Shown here: positions 6,678-8,496 of the stretch, piece by piece
Layout: each line of letters begins with the position of its first letter
How positions within the stretch are numbered: position 1 is the first letter of the stretch
Origin: CAZJNX01 sp964547415
GTDB taxonomy: Bacteria > Pseudomonadota > Alphaproteobacteria > Rhizobiales > Amorphaceae
Length of the DNA stretch: 8,496 bases
Direction: 5' to 3'
NCBI GenBank assembly: GCA_964547415.1
Contig: CAZJNX010000198.1
Coordinates: 1 to 8,496, forward strand
Translations under genes and position numbers: made by a program
The notes under the pieces: model-generated
What the model saw: the letters and a program-made list of their open reading frames with translations, nothing else
Databases searched by the model: none
What the model was told of the DNA's origin: nothing

Positions 6678-7109
6678 GTGGCCGCGGGAAGCGGCGGCGA
6701 CGACCGTGTCACCGGCGGCGGCGGCGAGGACAGGCTCGCGGGCGGCCGTGGCCGCGATTCCCTCGCCGGCGGCCGCGGCGACGACGCCCTTTCCGGCGGC
6801 GGCCGGGACGCCATCGACGGGGGAACCTGCCGGGACACTCTCGACGGCGGCCGCGGCAACGACACCCTCGCGGGCGGGGACGGCGAGGACACCTTCGCCT
6901 TCGGACCCCGCGCCGGCCGGGACGTGATCGCGGACCTCGACCCGTCCCGCGACCGGATCAACTTCACGGCCCTCGGCACGCGCTTCGAGGACCTCGCGAT
7001 CGCCCCGCACGGCGGCGGGGCCGACACCCGCATCGTCCACGACGGCGGCGTGATCCTCCTGCCGGACGTGGCGCCCGGCGAGGTCGAGGAGGATCTGTTC
7101 CTTTTCTGA
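6678..7109 (+). CDS. Short RTX (hemolysin-type calcium-binding repeat) protein, probably 5'-truncated
   Basis: 143 codons from a GTG at 6678. Residues 4-71 are glycine/aspartate nonapeptides of the GGxGxDxLx type, which bind calcium in a parallel beta-roll. The key aspartates fall at 9, 18, 27, 36, 44, 53, 62 and 71, so one unit (36 to 44) is a residue short. A nearby unit carries TCRD (50-53), with a cysteine where glycine is usual. The rest (about 72-143) matches the C-terminal tail of the larger RTX protein opposite: RDRINFTALG, FEDLAI, DVAPGEVEEDLFLF, resembling a type I secretion tail. There is no Shine-Dalgarno before the GTG. The frame is open back to a stop at 6630-6632, and the repeat phase already holds at codon 6675, ahead of the GTG. 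This suggests the original N-terminus is lost. It may be a decaying paralogue or a small secreted protein with an unidentified start. Confidence 0.6.
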   Translation: MAAGSGGDDRVTGGGGEDRLAGGRGRDSLAGGRGDDALSGGGRDAIDGGTCRDTLDGGRGNDTLAGGDGEDTFAFGPRAGRDVIADLDPSRDRINFTALGTRFEDLAIAPHGGGADTRIVHDGGVILLPDVAPGEVEEDLFLF

Positions 7110-7123
7110 CGCCCGCTGCGCGA

Positions 7124-7159
7124 CCGGCCCCGCCGTCCCCGGTTCCGGCGACGGGCCGG
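7124..7159. terminator. Strong GC hairpin between convergent RTX genes
   Basis: CCGGCCCCGCCG (7124-7135) pairs with CGGCG (7146-7150) and GGGCCGG (7153-7159), leaving a 2-base bulge and a 10-base loop, a 12-bp stem. It begins 15 bases after the plus-strand RTX stop and about 80 bases past the minus-strand RTX stop, so it could block transcription from both sides. No T-tract follows on either strand, so it is not a classic intrinsic terminator. Confidence 0.4.
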
Positions 7160-7235
7160 GGGAGGCGAGGGGCTCATGGCCGCGCGGCGGGTCCGGGGCC
7201 CCCGCTCGACCACGGAGCCGGTCCGCCCGCGGGGC

Positions 7236-8243
7236 TCAGAAGATGAAGTCGGCCTCGGAGAGCTCCCCCGGGGCGACGTCCTCGAGGCGGATGCGGCCGC
7301 CCTCGTAGCGGATCAGGGTGTCCTCGCCGCCGTCCCGTCCCCGGATCGCGAGATCGTCGAAGGCGATGTCGAGGGCCGTGAGGTCGATCCGGTCGCCGCC
7401 GGTCTCGAAGTCGAGGATGCGGTCGTTGCCGTCCCGCTTCCCGAAGACGAAGACATCCTCCCCCTCGCCGCCCGACAGGACGTCGCCCCCCTTGCCGCCC
7501 TCGATGACGTCCCGGTCCCGTCCGCCGTCGAGGGTGTCCCGGCCGCGGCCGCCGTCGAGGTCGTCGTCGCCCCGGCCGCCCGAGAGGTCGTCCCGGCCGT
7601 TGCCGCCCGAGAGCGTGTCGTCGCCGCGGCCGCCGACGAGGTCGTCGTTGCCTCGGCCCCCGGATAGCGCGTCGTCCCCCCGGCCGCCGTCGAGGTCGTC
7701 GCGCTCGCGGCCGCCCGACACGGTGTCGTCGCCGTCGCCGCCGGAGAGCGCGTCCTTGCCGCGGCCGCCCCCGAGGTCGTCGTGGCCATCCCGGCCCTCC
7801 ACGGTGTCGTTCCCCGAAAGGGCGTCGATGGCGTCCGCCCCGTCCGTGCCGACGATCCGGTCGTCCCCGCCCGTCGGCTCGTTCACAAGCGCAAGGAGGC
7901 TTTCGAAAAACGCGGGATCGTCCAGCGCCTCGTTCAGGATCGGCACGCCCTCGACCTCGGTGGATTCGAGCGGGCGCCTTTCGATGTCGTAGGCGGGGCG
8001 TCGCTCGACGTCGTAGCCGGGATGCGGCTCGCCGTCGCCGTCCGGTGGCGCCTGGGTGTTCCCGCCGTTCCCGCCGTGGGGCTGCTTCACGGCCGGGGGG
8101 ACGCCGGGATCCGTGCCGCCTTCCGTCTCGCGGAGGAGCGCCTCCATGATGTCTTCGAGGCGCTCCACGTCCGCGCCGTCGTCCATGGCGTCGCCTCCGG
8201 TGAGCGTCTCGAACAGATCCTGCACCATCCCCGGTATCGGCAT
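7236..8243 (-). CDS. RTX (hemolysin-type calcium-binding repeat) protein with a type I secretion-like tail
   Basis: 335 residues from ATG 8243, with a strong GGGAGGA site (8251-8257) seven bases upstream. Residues 1-124 are acidic and unrecognised: a helical-looking part (DVERLEDIMEALLRE, 25-39), a Gly/Pro-rich linker (about 42-76), a double octapeptide YDVERRPA-YDIERRPL (77-92), and DDPAFFESLLALVNEP (108-123). Residues 125-268 hold sixteen nonapeptides with key aspartates every nine residues from 128 to 263 without a break, predicting a calcium-filled beta-roll. The end (about 269-335; DGNDRILDFETGGDRIDLTAL, then LEDVAPGELSEADFIF) is typical of RTX proteins exported by type I ABC/HlyD/TolC systems. 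There is no Sec or Tat signal and no cysteine. No enzymatic domain is visible, so it is more likely structural, adhesive or calcium-binding than a toxin. No secretion genes adjoin it. A related short copy lies tail-to-tail on the other strand. Confidence 0.9.
   Translation of the reverse strand: MPIPGMVQDLFETLTGGDAMDDGADVERLEDIMEALLRETEGGTDPGVPPAVKQPHGGNGGNTQAPPDGDGEPHPGYDVERRPAYDIERRPLESTEVEGVPILNEALDDPAFFESLLALVNEPTGGDDRIVGTDGADAIDALSGNDTVEGRDGHDDLGGGRGKDALSGGDGDDTVSGGRERDDLDGGRGDDALSGGRGNDDLVGGRGDDTLSGGNGRDDLSGGRGDDDLDGGRGRDTLDGGRDRDVIEGGKGGDVLSGGEGEDVFVFGKRDGNDRILDFETGGDRIDLTALDIAFDDLAIRGRDGGEDTLIRYEGGRIRLEDVAPGELSEADFIF
7440..7871 (-). repeat. Array of sixteen 27-bp repeats encoding RTX nonapeptides
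   Basis: A 27-base periodicity encodes residues 125-268 of the larger RTX protein. Each unit is a variant of GG-R/D/N-G-x-D-D/x-L-S/D. Two units replace the usual second glycine (RERD near 179-182, RDRD near 242-245). The spacing never slips, in contrast to the plus-strand copy. Confidence 0.85.
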
Positions 8244-8328
8244 CCGACCATCCTCCCGTGAGCCGCGATCGGTGCGACCGCGTCCTGCCCGTCGGGTCGG
8301 GATGTGGGCGATGAACCGGGGGAGGGCC

Positions 8329-8344
8329 CGTGACGGGGGTCACG
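8329..8344. promoter_or_regulatory. CRP/FNR-like palindrome upstream of the larger RTX gene
   Basis: CGTGAC-GGGG-GTCACG is a perfect palindrome, equal to CGTGA-N6-TCACG. It matches the GTGA-N6-TCAC core recognised by CRP-family regulators. It is centred about 93 bases upstream of the RTX start, a suitable place for an operator. I see no clear -35/-10 pair near it, and no regulator gene is in the window. Confidence 0.45.
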
Positions 8345-8401
8345 CCGCGTCCTTTTCGCCCGATCGCGTGGCGCGCGCGTGCGAGCGCCGTCGCCGCCTG
8401 C

Positions 8402-8459
8402 CGCCGCGGTCGCGGCGCGGGAAAGGCCCGATCTGGCGACGCAGCCCGCGGTGGCGGGC
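8402..8459. repeat. Two GC-rich inverted repeats near the window end
   Basis: CGCCGCG-GT-CGCGGCG (8402-8417) and GCCCGC-GGTG-GCGGGC (8444-8459) are both exact inverted repeats. The second could be a hairpin. They may belong to the end of a gene beyond the window or be chance in GC-rich DNA. No T-tract follows. The bases from 8345 to 8496 hold no gene that I can support. Confidence 0.25.
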
Positions 8460-8496
8460 GTGCGGGGTTCCGTTCGGGCGTCGCTCATTGGAAGGG

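Noticed and set aside
6187..6927. Plus-strand frame of 246 codons across the gap and into the RTX gene, considered as a missing RTX N-terminus
   Set aside because: Its residues show no similarity to the N-terminus of the larger RTX protein, and it continues out of frame through the repeats as an Ala/Thr/Pro string.
7440..7871. 27-bp periodic repeats considered as a CRISPR or non-coding satellite array
   Set aside because: The period is exactly nine codons and encodes regular RTX nonapeptides in an intact frame, with no spacers.
8087..8488. Minus-strand frame of 133 codons starting at 8488
   Set aside because: It runs into the RTX gene in another frame, has no ribosome binding site, and is Arg/Ala/Pro-rich without any domain.

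Overview
This is a very GC-rich window with strong third-position G/C bias. It carries a TRAP transporter, a Tat-exported solute-binding protein and RTX-repeat proteins. This fits an alphaproteobacterium (Rhodobacterales/Hyphomicrobiales-like); the assignment is inferred from composition and gene families only. I see no rRNA, tRNA or CRISPR array. The six main genes on the left and the large RTX gene on the right lie on the minus strand. Only one small RTX gene lies on the plus strand.

Left part (1-4117, minus strand): a compact operon, read right to left. It runs dctP-like periplasmic receptor (start 4117), a GFA/CENP-V-type zinc protein, dctQ-like small permease, dctM-like large permease, and an Ldh2-family (malate/lactate/ureidoglycolate-type) NAD(P)-dependent dehydrogenase. 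Gaps are 28, -4, 30 and 8 bases, and the GFA stop overlaps the dctQ GTG start (GTGA). The simplest reading is uptake of a carboxylate (2-hydroxy or 2-oxo acid, or sugar acid) by the tripartite TRAP system, followed by its oxidation or reduction by the Ldh2 enzyme. The GFA-type gene between receptor and permeases is the unusual member. The Ldh2 gene loses family resemblance at about base 57, so the first ~57 bases look like a foreign junction (IS end, rearrangement or assembly edge).

Middle (4118-6203): the dctP leader/promoter region holds a long hairpin close to the start, a perfect 7-bp inverted repeat and a candidate promoter. Next to it lies a YejA-type family-5 ABC solute-binding protein with a Tat signal and a TTG start. 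It is read towards the TRAP operon, and its permease and ATPase partners are not in the window.

Right part (6204-8496): a 474-base stretch without a convincing gene, then two tail-to-tail RTX (hemolysin-type Ca-binding) genes. One is a short plus-strand copy (6678-7109) that looks 5'-truncated and has an out-of-phase repeat. The other is a larger minus-strand gene (7236-8243) with sixteen perfectly phased nonapeptides. They share a related C-terminal type I secretion-like tail and are separated by 126 bases containing a strong GC hairpin. Upstream of the larger gene is a CRP/FNR-like palindrome (CGTGA-N6-TCACG). The type I secretion apparatus is not in the window.
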